Shown here: one piece after another, positions 1-11,525 of the stretch
Layout of the letters: every line of letters starts with the position of its first letter
Position numbering within the stretch: position 1 is the stretch's first letter
Assembly: GCA_023548195.1 (NCBI GenBank)
Contig: JAJHZJ010000121.1
Span: 3,224,220 to 3,288,219, forward strand
Origin: Bettongia penicillata ogilbyi
Taxonomy: Eukaryota; Chordata; Mammalia; Diprotodontia; Potoroidae
Direction: 5' to 3'
DNA: 64,000 nt
The notes under the pieces: generated by a model
What the model was told of the DNA's origin: nothing
The model's database searches: none
Seen by the model: only the letters and a program-made list of their open reading frames with translations
Program-made: the position numbers and the translations under genes

Positions 1-229
1 ATAACAATATATAGATGGCATAGCATGGTACGTTGTATACAGTCAGTACTCGTGAGAGGACGCTGCTTTCAGTTAATCCTGCTAGGTGGGTTTATAAGCA
101 GAAGAATCATTAACATAAGCTCCTTGAGGGAAGACTGTTTCCATTTTTGTCTTTGTAGTCCAAGTGAGGAGCCCAGAACACAGTAAAAACTTAAGAAATA
201 TGTATTCAATAGAACTGAAATAGTGAATT

Positions 230-462
230 GTGTGTGTTCGTCCTTTGCTGCCGAAGAAGACCATGCCTTCAGAGAAATGGTGACATGACTTGTACTTGAC
301 TTTGTTTTGAGTGAGGGAGGACTGTGCAGGTCACCAGCCTCACTTCTCCTCCAGAGCCATCTGAATTCAGTGACCAGATATTCATCAGGATGACTGGAGA
401 TGGCCCAGGATGAGGCAATTGGGGTTAAGTGACTTGTGCAAGGTCACAGCTACTGAGTGTCA
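230..462 (-). mobile_element. Long marsupial CORE-SINE, antisense, head truncated
   Basis: The sequence closely matches the copies at 19582-19895 and 25389-25681. It has the TGTGTGTTCGTCC end, the GCCGAAGAAGACCATGCC block, the GACTTTGTTTTGAGTGAG block and the CORE text ending in AAGTGACTTG. It stops before the tRNA-like head, so it is a truncated copy lying in reverse. Non-coding, RNA polymerase III type retroposon. The family name (WALLSI/WSINE-like) is from memory. Confidence 0.8.
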
Positions 463-474
463 AAATTGTTCAGT

Positions 475-870
475 TGCACAACAAACATTTATTAAGAGCT
501 TGTTATGTATAGAACACTGTTCAGAAGACACTGATGGGGGTCGGGGAGGATGCAAAGTTTAAGTAAGACAGTTCTGGTCCTCCTGGAGCTTACAGACTAC
601 TAAGAGAAATATAGTGCATACATGCATAACTGTAATGCAAAATAATAATGATAAATCTATAAAAAAGGTTTCAGACAAGTGTTATGCAAGATCTGAGAGG
701 TGAGACATCATTTTTGACTTGGGGGAACCTAGGAGGAGGAGACATTTCAGTAGGGCTTTAAAGAATGGGTAGAAACCAAAAGTTAAAGAAATGGAAGGAG
801 GATAGTCCAAGCTCAGGGAACTTCATGAGCACAAGCGTAGAGACAAGAAATCCCAGGATATGTTTAGAGA
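475..870 (-). mobile_element. L2 LINE 3' portion, antisense
   Basis: The stretch begins with AACAAACATTTATTAAGAGC, the reverse complement of the L2 3' terminus, followed by the CTCCTGGAGCTTACAGACTA block that normally follows it. Decay then increases. No intact reading frame. Confidence 0.55.
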
Positions 871-1484
871 TGGAGAATTCTAAAACTACTACATTGCCTA
901 CAAACCTAAACAACAAATGTAGTTGTTCTCAAAGGGTAGTGAGTCCCATGCAGTCAAAACTGTTTTCATTAGAGCACCAAAATGTTTTAATTTCTAATAC
1001 AGAAAACATTGATAGATAAAACTCGTTTAAACAAAACCTCTTGGGGAGTGTTGTTGGCCCTTCGTTTTCAGAGGACCAGTGCATTACAAAGTGATGTCTT
1101 GGTATGTGTATGGATTGGATTGAAGTGAGGCACAGTTGCACAAAATCAGCAGCCTTACTCTCTCTTCCTGAGTTACTGAAGTCCAGTGGCAAGTCAAAGG
1201 TCAAGATGGCTGAAAATGACCCAGGATGCAGTGTACTTCATGATTTAGGGCTCTTGATACCAAAAAGCTTGAGAACCACCTGATAAACAATGGGTATTAG
1301 AGAAAAGATATAAGTGAGGGCAATGGTAGTTTGGGAAGGTGTTATAGGAGGATGAAAAGATCTCTGTAGATAAAAGGGAAGGTACAAGGTAAAGGGACAA
1401 GTTAATCCAAACCAAAAGGAAGGAATCAATGTAATTTTTATGGATCAAAGCAAAGTCTGACCAAAGTAGAGAATCTATACTGCT
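871..1484. other. Unassigned sequence
   Basis: I see no gene, RNA or convincing transposon here. Short open frames at 765-1019 (+) and 929-1204 (-) overlap one another and have no recognisable domain; I treat them as chance. Confidence 0.5.
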
Positions 1485-1488
1485 GTCA

Positions 1489-1640
1489 CTAAATGAATGA
1501 ATGAATGAATGAATGAATGAATGAATGAATAAAAAGCAATTATTAAAGGATTATGCTAAGCATTGTGCTATGCTCTGGGGATACAAAAAGATACTCTTAT
1601 GGACCATCTTCTAATAGTGGGAGATAATACATATATATGA
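1489..1640 (-). mobile_element. L2 3' tail, antisense, with (TGAA)n tract
   Basis: About ten TGAA units at 1492-1530 lead into AAAAAGCAATTATTAAAGG and then TGCTAAGCATTGTGCTATGC with CTCTGGGGATACAAA, which is the reverse complement of an L2 3' end and its TTCA-type tail. Confidence 0.65.
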
Positions 1641-2090
1641 AGGTCCCAGTGTTCTTTAGAGTACAGTAGCAAGGCAGATGCTAATGTATCTTCTTTAGTG
1701 TCATTTCCATTAATAAAACCATTGTTTCTAATATTGAACCATCTGAAATAACTAAGGACTTTGAAATAACTTTCCTTTCTGGATCTTCAGTAGCTGTTGC
1801 TGCTGAGGAGGTTAGCGCTGTAGCACCTGTAAAGGCTGGGTTGTGTCCCCAAAATGGTTGCTTCCTTGAATGATGGCTTCTGGGACGGAGCTGGAAGAAG
1901 GGGCAATGGACCGGCTTGTGGGGGGAATGCAGTGCTATTGTCAAAGCTCTTAGATCATGACAGGACCATGCTTGGTGTTCCCCAAGGGGTGTTGGTGATG
2001 TTGGTTTTATAGAGAATGAGCATGCTTTTAACTCAAGTTAACACAGAAAGCTTCTCTGATAAAAGGTTTAACGTCTAAGTAAAGTACTGC
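1641..2090. other. Unassigned sequence
   Basis: No recognisable gene or repeat. An 87-codon open frame at 1681-1944 (-) shows no domain and no splice context that I can support. Confidence 0.45.
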
Positions 2091-2091
2091 T

Positions 2092-2680
2092 TTAAATTTA
2101 TAAGAATAAAAGCCATTCCCCAAATGATATATGAATAGGAAGTTTTCAAAGGAAGAAATCCAGGCTTTCAAGAAGGATGTAAAAATGTTCAAAATCAATA
2201 ATCATTAGAAAAATACAAATTAAAATAACACTGGGATACCTCTTGTATATCAGATTGACTAAGTTAACAAAAAGGTAAAATTTGTTGGATGGGCAGTGGA
2301 AAGGAAAACTGGAATGCTAATTCATTGTTGGAGCTGTGAACTAATCCGGCCAATCTAAAAAGCAATTTGAAAGTCCCCCCCAAAGTCACTAAACTGTGTA
2401 TAGCCATTGACTCAGTGACACTACCTCAAAGAAAGCAAAGAGACAAAGGACTCAAATACACAAAAATATTTCTGGAAGTTCTTTTCATTTCAGCAAAGAA
2501 CTGGAAACTAAGGGAGTGTGCATCCACTGGGGAATGGATAAACTATATCCTATGAATGTAATTGAATATTGTTTTTTTTATGAGATGGATAGATTCAGAG
2601 AAATCAAGGAAAACCTGTATGAACTGAAGCAGATAAAGTTAATAGGACCAGAAGAATAATTTGTACAGTAACAACAATAT
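2092..2680 (+). mobile_element. L1 LINE, ORF2 C-terminal end, decayed
   Basis: Sense-strand L1 text is recognisable in the usual order: AAAAATACAAATTAAAATAA, TCAGATTGACTAAGTTAACA, the AATCCGGCC...AAAAAGCAATTTG stretch, CAAAAATATTTCTGG, then ACTGGGGAATGGATAAAC and AAACCTGTATGAACTGAAGC. This matches the L1 copy split at 15.8/18.5 kb. Several stops and frameshifts; a dead 5'-truncated fragment. Confidence 0.8.
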
Positions 2681-2689
2681 TGGAAAACC

Positions 2690-2965
2690 ACTTTGAAAGG
2701 CTTAAGAACTCTGAACAGTGCAATAACCATTCAGTGAATCAATCCCGGCTTCTCTTCTGGACTCAAATCAAGTACCATCTCCTTCAGAAAGCCTTTCGGA
2801 ATTCATTTGTTAACAGTTCCCTTCCTCATCACTGTGAAATTATTTTGATATCTTTTTTATTTACTTGTTATTTGCCATTCCCCTTTCCCCACCCCCAAGC
2901 TTTTTGAGGACAGGGATCGTCTCGTTTTTGCATTTGTATCCCCAGGTAGTGAGCGAAGCGGTATT
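2690..2965 (+). mobile_element. L2 LINE 3' end, sense
   Basis: CTCAAATCAAGTACCATCTC with CTTCAGAAAGCCTTTCGG, then a TTTTGAGGACAGGGATCGTC block and TTTGTATCCCCAGG follow the L2 3'-UTR order seen in other copies here. Confidence 0.65.
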
Positions 2966-4334
2966 CCGGATGGATTATTTAGAGGTTGAATTGGCAAAGT
3001 CTTTTAATAAATAGTTCAGTTACCTAGTGGAAATAGAAACTTTAATATGATCAACATAATTGAACTAGCCTCAAATAGGTTAATCTTAGTTAAAACCTTC
3101 TTTGAAGAGCCTACCTTCCCACCCCACAACCCTCCACAGCATTTTCCCTCATAGTTGACTTCTTTTGTGTGTGTTTGACAAAGATTAGGGGGGAGAAGAG
3201 CGTTGTCTATCTTGATTCTCAGTCCAATTAAATATCCATATTAGTTTGAGGCCCCTACGCAGAAATGTGCCCATATATAAATAGGCTATAAACAAAGATT
3301 TGGAGAGAAGACCTTTCTACATACAGAGAAAATTTTGATTAAGGGCTTAAAATCTTAATCTTAACATACACACATGGATTTTTATTGAGTTTAGAGAGTG
3401 AATTGAATAATAATTTATTTTTTAAAAACACACCTTTTTGCATTAACAGTAAATTCAAAATGATATGAGAATAATTTCACTGAATTTTATGAACAATTAG
3501 CTTAATTGTTTGACAGTGATTTCAAAATTACCATGATTGTCCTTTAAAACCTGGTTCAAGGTCACATCTGTTGGGGTAAAGATGAAGAATGTACAATATA
3601 GAACTAAATCTAAAACACTATAGGTCTTGCTTCCTAGGAGCTTACTATTTAAAATGCAAATAGAGCAAGGCCATGTCCTAAGCAGAAATTTGACTTTGAT
3701 TTCCTCTACCCCTTTCCAGAACCTCTTGTTCTTGGGTCAGTTCCACCTCCTTAACTTCAGACATTAAGCAAACCACATGCAGCCCGATGTTTCACCTTGG
3801 TCTTCCCATTTTAGGAACCTAGTTAAAGACCATGCATCCCAGGCAACACTCCATGGTCCAGATCTTTTCTACTCACAGTTCAGTAAATAAACACATGCCC
3901 TAGTGACCCATTCTCTTTGAGTCTGGCCCATGGTGGTTGTGATGATGTGTTTTCTCTCTTTGGGGACATTTGTATTTAAGCAATGTCCTTTTACACATAC
4001 CACTAGTTACCTCAAAAGGTAACTCACTTGATGGTTAGTGGGGGATATTTTGAGGTGAGACCCAACAAACAAGAAGGAGCAGGAAGAAGGCAAGTGTTTC
4101 TGGACTAGATCAAAGAAGAGGAAGAAGGGATTGTTTTGCTGTTCCAATTTTTAAAAATTTTTCTCCTCAACTCTCGATTTCTTCAGGCATAGAAGGCTCC
4201 TGTCTAATTGCCACAGAAAAACAACAACACTTCTTTATCCAAGCCTTCCTACAACTGTCTTGGGCAGGGCAGGGAGCATGGACCTAGAAGTTGCTTCTAA
4301 AAAAGATCTCACTAGATCTTTGCCTCTGGAGAAG
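2966..4334. other. Unassigned 1.4 kb stretch
   Basis: AT-rich single-copy-looking DNA with no long open frame. I recognise no transposon with confidence. Ancient repeats too decayed to see by eye remain possible. Confidence 0.45.
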
Positions 4335-4590
4335 CTGCTTTTGTTCAGTCATTTTCAGTTGTATCCGACTCTTTATGACTCCATTTGGAAATTTTCTTGG
4401 CAAAGATACTGGACTGGTTTGCCATTTCCTTCTCCAGTATATTAAACACTGTTGGCAAACAGGGTTAAGTGACTTGCCCAGGGTCACACACCTAGTATAC
4501 ATTTGAGGTCAAATTTGAACTCAGGATGATGAGTATAACAGATTTCAGGCCCAACATTCTATCCACCGTACCAACTTAACTGCCCCCATC
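4335..4590 (-). mobile_element. MAR1-type CORE-SINE with RTE-like tail, antisense
   Basis: Reading left to right it shows the RTE/BovB-like tail (TTCAGTCATTTTCAGTTGTA, CCGACTCTTTATGACTCC), TGGCAAAGATACTGG, TTGCCATTTCCTTCTCCAG, then the CORE (AAGTGACTTGCCCAGGGTCA) and the reversed promoter boxes near CATTCTATCCACCGTACC. Full-length or nearly so. The overlapping open frames are not genes. Confidence 0.85.
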
Positions 4591-5375
4591 TCCAGCTACT
4601 AAGTAATAGATATTTACCATGTGTTTCTCTCTGGAGTATTTTATAATTTGAATGAGAAGAGAAAAGAAAAGGGAGAATGAGGATAAGAGAGGGAATTGTG
4701 GAAGGGTGTTGGGGAACAGGGAGAGAGAAATAATTAAGTTAAACACACTAACAGACACTAAAAAAAAACCATGCATGGAAACCTATTTTTCAAGAAAAGA
4801 CCCGGAATGTGACACATTTAAAATGATGTTCCATCCTGGGCAGCAGGGGCGTGGGAGCTGCCAAGAATGTCAGACAATAGTAGCGCTCAGCCGAAGCAGC
4901 CGCACAGAGCACCTGGGAGGATGCACGGAATGAGAGCGGGAGCCCCTTCCCCAACCACCTGCTCTGACTCAGTAATGGAACAAGGGTTGCCAGGGAGGCC
5001 AGTTAGATTCAGGCACTGCCTGCCTGCCATGAAAGCAAAGAGCATTCCTAGTATTTGGCATCCTCAACAACAGCCCCCAATTCTGCAGGGCTAAGTGGTC
5101 CCTTGGGACCAGGGCACATTATTTACATTCTTTGATGTTCTTGAGTCCTTGTCCTTTCCTTTCTTTGTCTTTGACATAAATCCTCTCCCAAGAAGGAAAT
5201 GGCAAGGTAGATGTGGAGACATGAGAGTACGAGGGGCATGGAGTGTGTGTAGTGTTGGGGGAGGTATTACAGGCAGTTGCCGGGAGGAGAGGAAACCATA
5301 ACAATGGTCCAAACTGCTCTGGAATTGTCATGACCACTTTGATGACTGTAATATTGGCCTAACTCAAGGGTGGGG
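4591..5375. other. Unassigned stretch with a CpG-richer patch
   Basis: A purine-rich tract at about 4640-4740 is followed by a small CpG cluster at 4800-4945 and a TGACTCA (AP-1 type) site at 4965-4971. The open frames over it (4867-5094 +, 5091-5337 -) contradict each other and lack domains. Possibly regulatory, but only by composition. Confidence 0.4.
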
Positions 5376-5379
5376 AACC

Positions 5380-5540
5380 TGAAGGCTTGATCTAGATCTC
5401 TGGGTGCAGCCTTTTGATTAATTCTGAGTTTTACAGAACAAATCATTAAGGGGATTTGTTTTGTGAGGTTTGGATTCAGTCAAAGAGCCACACTTGAGGA
5501 CCTAGAGGGTCACATGTGGCCTTGATGTGCTACAGTCCAT
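5380..5540. mobile_element. Probable non-autonomous DNA transposon fragment
   Basis: It starts with GGTGGGGAACCTG and contains GGATTTGTTTTGTGAGGTTT, AGTCAAAGAGCCACAC and GACCTAGAGGGTCACATGTG. I associate this text with a hAT-like element common in marsupials. The matching terminal inverted repeat on the right is lost into the adjoining RTE tail, so the class is uncertain. Confidence 0.4.
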
Positions 5541-5592
5541 GGTGTCATGAAGAGCCAGTACAACTGAATGAATGAACGTAACAACAACCTTG
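5541..5592 (+). mobile_element. RTE (BovB-clade) 3' tail fragment
   Basis: The order TGCTACAGTCCATGGTGTCA, GAAGAGCCAGTACAACTG, AATGAATG resembles the 3' terminus of the RTE copy ending at 52190 (CTATGGTCTATGGGGTCAC ... ACATAACTGAATGAC). Confidence 0.5.
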
Positions 5593-5642
5593 AGTAAGTC
5601 TTATGTGACCAATAATTCACTTATGAACTCTTGAAATAAGCC

Positions 5643-6000
5643 AGTCAGTAAACATTTCTTAAGGACTTACACTATACTAAGTGCTAGAAGAGAAAGTTTC
5701 CCTTGTCTGGAACCCTCTCCCTCCTCTGCTCCAACTCCCAACCTCTGTGGTTTCCTTGAATTCCCAACTAAAATCCTGCCTTTTAGGGAAGATCTTCCTC
5801 CACCCTCAATTTCTGTGCTTTCCTTCTATTAATCATTTCCTATTTATTGTGCATAGAACTTGCTTTATTTGTCTGCATGTTGTCTCCTATTAAACTGTAA
5901 ATTCCTTGACTGTCTTCTGCCTCTTTTTGTATCCCTGATGCTTAGCACAGTAGCCAGCACACAGTAGGTACTTAATAAGTATTTATTGAATGGATGAATG
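5643..6000 (+). mobile_element. L2 LINE 3' end, sense, preceded by a short antisense L2 end
   Basis: From 5690 the L2 3' region is clear: CTGGAACCCTCTCCCTCC, AAAATCCTGCCTTTTAGGGA, TGCATGTTGTCTCC, CTTTTTGTATCCCTGATGCT, TAGGTACTTAATAAGTATTT. At 5643-5690 the text AAACATTTCTTAAGGACTTA is an L2 terminus in the opposite direction, so two L2 ends lie head to head. Confidence 0.75.
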
Positions 6001-6172
6001 GCCTCATGGTATCAGACTGGACTTGGAATCAGAAAGATTTGAAAGTGAGAAAAACCACTCAGATCCCATTTCTGAGACACAGTAGAGCAATGAGCAAGTC
6101 CTCGACCTCAGTGTCTTCATCTGTAAAATGAAACTAATAATATATCTAGGGTTGTTGTGAAGCTCAAAATGA
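6001..6172 (+). mobile_element. MIR SINE, sense
   Basis: GGACTTGGAATCAGAAAGAT, a decayed CORE, GTGTCTTCATCTGTAAAATG and GGGTTGTTGTGAAGCTCAAA give the MIR order. No coding content. Confidence 0.7.
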
Positions 6173-7510
6173 GTTCATTCAGTTGAACAAACATTTGTTA
6201 TGTATTAGGCACAATGCCAAGTGCTCAAAATACCAAGAAAGGAATGCAAATCTCTGTCCTTAAGGGGCTTATATTCTACTAGGGTGATTTTTGGATACAG
6301 ATATATATATATATATATATTATATTATCTATAATGATCATATCATGTATTACATAATTATATAATATTGCACATATATTTTATGTTTATATATTACATA
6401 TAAATATACACATATAGCAGCATGTAGATATTATAGTTGATATATACACACATCTTTATATGCACATGTGATATGTGTATATTATATGATATCCACATAT
6501 GCATGCACGCACGTATATAATATTTTTGCAAACTACGTTTCAGTTATTATTGTGAACCGTTCAGTAAAACTCTACCAACACAAGGATCCTAACCTGGGCA
6601 CTTGTCTGCATGTATCAGCTTTTCTACTATCTCCTCATCACCCAGACCCTGACTGATGACAGACTGATAAAAGGGTTACAATTGAATGGGGGAACAGCAT
6701 GTGAACAAATATATTCAAAGTAAATCATATTCAGGATTAATAGGAAATAATTTTAAAAAGGAAGGCACTGGAATTGAGAGGTTGGACAAGGCTTCTTGTA
6801 GAAGGCGGGATTTTAGTTGGGACTTAAAAGAAGTCAGGGAGGTCAGTAGACAAAATTGAGAAAAGAGAACCTTACGAACAGGCATAGAGGACAGCCCAGA
6901 GTCAAGAGATGGAATGTCTTGTTAATGAAACCACCACGAGGCCAGTGCCACTGGATTGAATAATACCTGTTGGGGAGTAAGATATAAGAAGACTGGAAGG
7001 GTAGGAGGTAATGAAGGGCTTTGAATGTCAGAGCATTTTGTATTTGCTCCTGGAGCCAATAGGAAGGCACTGGATTTATTGATAGGGGAGTGACATGATC
7101 AGATAAGTGTTTTAGGAAAATCACTTTAGTGGTCAAATGGAGAATGGATTGGAGTGGAGAGAGACCTGAGGCAGGTTGACCCACCAGCAGGCTTTTGCAG
7201 TAATCTAGGCATGAGGTGAGGAGGGCCTGCTGGAGAATGGTGGCAGTGTCAGAGAAGAGAAGGGGAATACAGGAGAAATATTGCAAAAGTGAAATCAATA
7301 GGCCTTGGTAGAATCTTGGATATTTGGAGGTGAGAGATCATGAAGAATCCAGGATAACTCCTAGATCACAAACCTCTGATATGGGAGGATGGTTCTGCCT
7401 TTTACAATAATGGGGAAAGTAGGAGGGGGAGAATTTAAGGGGAAAGATAAATGAGTTCTATTTGGACATACTGAGTTTAAGATATCTATTGGACATCAAG
7501 TTTGAGATAA
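6173..7510 (-). mobile_element. L2 LINE, antisense, 3' end through C-terminal ORF region
   Basis: The L2 3' terminus in reverse (AACAAACATTTGTTATGTAT) begins the copy, an AT microsatellite interrupts it, and it resumes at about 6660. GGCTTCTTGTAGAAGGCGGG, GAAGGGCTTTGAATGTCAGA and CCCACCAGCAGGCTTTTGCA are L2 landmarks. The 151-codon minus-strand frame at 6843-7298 is the decayed C-terminal part of the L2 protein (text such as ILQQALLTSCLDYCKSLL), not a host gene. Confidence 0.8.
6299..6520. repeat. (TA)n microsatellite and AT-rich satellite-like tract
   Basis: Pure AT alternation runs over 6299-6320, followed by imperfect TATA/ACAT repeats to about 6520. It splits the antisense L2 copy. Confidence 0.85.
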
Positions 7511-7529
7511 AAAAAACAACACGGTACCA

Positions 7530-8272
7530 GATAGATTTTTCAAGTTAAATTCTATCAAGCACTCAGGAAACAATCAATTCCATTATTACATAAACTGTTT
7601 GCAAAAGTGGGGAAAGAAAGATTCTACCAAATTCTTTCTATGAAGCGAATATGGCCCTGATAGTTAAACATAGGAGAGATGAATCAGAGAAAGAAAACTG
7701 TAGACCACAAGAATCTCTGATGAATATTGACACAAAAATATTGAGTAAAATATTAGAAAAAAATTTGCAATAACATAATAAAAACTTTATATATCACCAT
7801 GAAGTTAGATTTATACCAGGAATGCAATGTGTTCAATATTAGGAAAAATATAAAGAAAATATATATTAGATTAACACAAAGTAGTAAAAATTACTTGATT
7901 ATATCAGTAGCTACAGAAAGCTTTTAACAATACAATGTATTACATTATTAATACAATTAATTATACAATATTAATGTATAAATAAATTACTATTAAGCAT
8001 AAGTAAATGGACCTTCCTTTGAGAGAATGTTTTTTTTAACGAAGGATGAGAGAAAAGTTCATAGTGAAAAAATAGTCTCAGAGCAGATAACATACACTTT
8101 GATTACATAAAATTAAAAGGTTTTTAATAAGCAAAATCAATGCAAATAAAATTAGAAGGGAAGCAGTTCACTGGGGAAGAATCTTTGCTGGAAATTTCTG
8201 ATAAAAATCTGAAATTCAAGTTATATAAAGAATTAATTCAAATATAAAAAGAGGCATTTCTCAATAGATGAA
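7530..8272 (+). mobile_element. L1 LINE ORF2 reverse-transcriptase fragment, internally deleted
   Basis: Conceptual translation gives decayed L1 ORF2 blocks: FYQ and [14 protein letters not shown] text near 7560-7620, a [31 protein letters not shown] block at 7655-7745, and GFIPGMQ-like text near 7810. After about 7930 the copy jumps to a downstream ORF2 region (AGATAACATACACTTTGATT onward), so the catalytic centre is missing. Non-functional. Confidence 0.75.
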
Positions 8273-8289
8273 TGCTCAAAGTCAGTCAC

Positions 8290-9022
8290 CCAGGGGCACA
8301 ACCAAGGTGTCCTTGTCTTCTCACTCTCACCCCTATCCCCATATCCACTCTAATGCCAAGTCCTATCAATTTTACCTTTCTTCCTTTTCTATCATACACC
8401 ACCTTTCTCTCTGACACTGCCACCAACCTGGTACAAGCCTTTATCACCACATACAATAGTTTTCTAGTTGGTTTCCTAGCTCTTAATTTCTCCCCACTCC
8501 AGTCTGTCCTACATTCAGCTATCAAATTAATCTTCCTAAAGCTCAGGTCTGACCATGTCATGCTTTCCACTCCCATTCAATAAACTCTAGTGGTCCCCTA
8601 TCACCAAGATTAAATATAAAATCTATTGGCATTCAAAACCTTCATATCTTGGCCACCTCCTACATTTTATTCACCTCACATATTCTGTGATCATTGCCAC
8701 TGGCCTCCTTGCCCTTCCTTTCAACCTTTTGACTGGGGATTTTCACCAGCTACAATCCTTGCCTCCTTTATCTCTGCCAGCCTTCCGGCTTCCTTCAAGT
8801 CTCAGCTAACATCCTAGCTTGTACAGGTGGCCATTCCCGCCTAGTGCTAGTGTGTTTCTTCTGTTAATCAGTCCCAATTTATCCTGTATATAGCTCATAT
8901 GTACATAATTGTTTTCATATTGTTTCCCCCATTAGACTTGTGAGTCTTTTGCCTTTCTTTGCATCCCTAGTGCTTAGCACAGTACCTGGCATAAAATAGA
9001 TCCTTAATAAATTCTTGTAGAT
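8290..9022 (+). mobile_element. L2 LINE C-terminal and 3'-UTR region, sense
   Basis: The 103-codon frame at 8272-8583 reads as the L2 C-terminal region (LSDTATNLVQAFITTY, SPLQSVLHSAIKLIFLK). It continues into CCTTCAAGTCTCAGCTAACA, CCCCCATTAGACTTGTGAG, TGCTTAGCACAGTACCTGGC and CTTAATAAATTC, the L2 3' end. No intact gene. Confidence 0.85.
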
Positions 9023-9060
9023 CCACTAAATAAGTACCCTAGGATCTTCTATTTTTTTAA

Positions 9061-9545
9061 TGTCAACTGGACCAGAACCAGTCTCTAACCCGTAGGCAGT
9101 CAGAACTGAACAAAGCAGTCTAGAGACAGGAAAGTCAGGAATCAAACAGTAGTTTAATTTCAGAGTGAGGAAAACAGCTTTGCAAATAAGGGCATATTTG
9201 CCAGAGCCCCATCCCTACTGGGGAGACCCAAGGCAGTGTGGGGAGGTCTCAGTACTTATACCAATGGTTATGTAGTGAACTGTAGCCCTGATGGTTGAGG
9301 GGTACCATCAACAATTTGACAAGTTTGATTCACAGCAGGGCTTCATGACAGGATCACGGGTCCTACAGGTGCTTATTCAAGCTCAGAGACCACCTGGATG
9401 CTGATGAGAAGTAATTCTGGGATTTTGCTGTGGCTCAGATCATCCAGAAGGTGATCCCCAAGGATGTGGTTATACCAGGCTCAGGGTACAGCCTGCTGGC
9501 TGGGTGTTAGCTGTGGAAAACAAGGCATCTCCTAATATCTTAACA
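9061..9545 (-). mobile_element. Endogenous-retrovirus-type LTR, antisense
   Basis: The block starts TGTCAACTGG and ends CTTAACA, so in the minus orientation it runs TGTTAAG ... TTGACA, with the TG/CA termini of an LTR. On that strand a GGTATAAGTACTGAG TATA-type box (around 9257) is followed by an ATTAAA polyadenylation-type signal near 9160 at plausible U3-R-U5 spacing. Length about 485 bp. I saw no clear target-site duplication and no flanking gag or pol, so it looks like an old solo LTR. Family not identified. Confidence 0.55.
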
Positions 9546-9870
9546 CTAGATATGGTGATATGACAAAGATGCAGACTGTTGTTGAATAGTGTTGGGAAAG
9601 TCTGCTTGTGCCTTACTAATAAAATCCTTGAGGATGCTCTCAGTTTTTGTAATGTTAAAAACTTGGTCTAATCCAGATGCTTTTCCTTCAGGAACTATGA
9701 TATTGTCCAAGGGTGGCTTCACTCTCCTTAATGGAGAAAACATTTTGTCGAAATGGTTTTTGCAAATCGTTTCCATTTTTCTTCTCTTTGTGGTCCTTTT
9801 TCTATTTTTATCCTTGAAAATTCTTGGGATGGCTTTATTTAATATCTGAATATATCTTACCAAGCCTTTT
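9546..9870 (-). pseudogene. LINE reverse-transcriptase-like fragment
   Basis: A 105-codon open frame contains a KRRKMETICKNHFDKMF stretch followed by a PPLDN block. This resembles the segment just before the reverse-transcriptase fingers in RTE-like LINEs, where the text M-E-x-I-C-x-x-F-Y-x-x-L-F is common. No catalytic motif is present. It could be another non-LTR family. It abuts the LTR at 9545, but nothing links the two. Confidence 0.35.
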
Positions 9871-11525
9871 AAGATCTGGTCTTACCCTCTAATGCTTCTC
9901 TCCACTTAATGAAATGATACTTTTCATAATCACTCATCATCCTTCCAAAAAGAAAAGATTCTTTAAAAAAGAAAAATCTCATAATACCATCATCGAGATG
10001 ATTAGTTTATGTTTAATCATGTATAAATGCCAGGATAATGTATTATAATAAAGACTAAAATCTCTAGTCTTTGACCCTGTTCATTTTTTAGTTACTCTGT
10101 AATGTCTCTGATGAAACCACAAACATACGTTCCTTTCTTATTTCCTATTTTACGGTGACTCACATATGTGCATTAATAAGCATACATACATTCATGCCTG
10201 TCTATACTTCACACATATGCCCATTATCTGCATTCATGTATCCATTTGGTTAAATTCTAACTTCCTTAGTGCTGCCCTTTTTGTGGAAATAAATGAGTAG
10301 AGTAGCTAGGTGTATTCCCCCACAGGGAGAAAGCTAACTCATGCACAAAGAATGATTAAATATGTACAGGAGCATGGGGAGCTAACTTCTCTTCAATAGG
10401 TATGTGAAATTAGGATGGGAAGGCTTCTCTCCCAGGTGTCTTGCCTTTATTAAAAGACTTTGGAGCTTGGGAGATGGCTTCAATAGGAATTGTGGTATCC
10501 ATGAACCTTTTCGGTGCAGTGTGGAAAGCTGAACTCTGCTTGGAAACTCTGCAAGATCTTTTTGATCCTTAAAGGTTCAGATACGGATAGGTTTTTATAA
10601 AAGTAGTAAAGTGTTTTCAGTCCTTTCTCATTCCCTCCATCACCCTAGATAACCTTTCCTTTCAGAGTGCTAATGGTGAAAAATAAAAGTTTTTTTTGTT
10701 CCCATTGTTTTATTCTTCAAACTAACCTTCTTCTTAAAGCAGTGATTCAGATATCTGCATTGAGGTCACAATAGTCAGCAATTTCCATTTAATAAGCTCA
10801 ACAAAGTCCTTTAAGTAAAACATGCAGACTTTAAATTGCCAGTTATTCCTTTTCCTGCGATTCATAGGTATCCAATTAAGTGTGACTTGAGTATGATATA
10901 TGGTAGGATATAACTCACTACTAAAAGAACGGTGTCTGGGCACTGAAACAGATCTTAGCACCTCTGCTTAAACTAAAGTTTTATTTTATTTTGAATCCAA
11001 CTTATATGAAATGAACCAGGAGAATTGAACACAAAAGTGGAAACCATAGTTGTTTCCATTAAAATACATGTTGAATTAGTTTGGGGGAGACTTATTAAAT
11101 TCACTTGGCCTTAATTTAAATACCAATTAAAGTCTTTTACTAGTATCGTGTATCAATCCACAGGTGATCTTCATAACATAAAGACTGATCCTTTCAATGT
11201 TCCATAGCTTAGATCTATGACTAATATACAAAACATTTAGGAATACAACAGAAATAGCTGAGAAAAAAACCCCACCATGAAATCTTACAGAGCTATACTT
11301 CTTGAAAACAAAGAGCGGTTATTTTCTATCCAAGTTTCACTGTTTCAAGTGGCAGTAGTTCATAGTAGTTAATAATGAAATACCAAATTATTACTAATAA
11401 AGAAGTGATGTACATGGCATAGCGTAGTTGAATGTTTTGATTGATAGGATGAGGAAGAAAGCAAATATTACTAATGCTATTTGTCTCCAACAATGTTTGA
11501 GTATTGGAAACTAACTTCTTCGCAT
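9871..11525. other. Unassigned 1.65 kb stretch
   Basis: AT-rich, mostly unique-looking DNA. The open frame at 10734-10961 (-) shows no domain. No RNA gene or transposon recognised. Confidence 0.45.

Noticed and set aside
6843..7298. 151-codon minus-strand open frame
   Set aside because: It is the decayed C-terminal part of an antisense L2 LINE, not a host gene.
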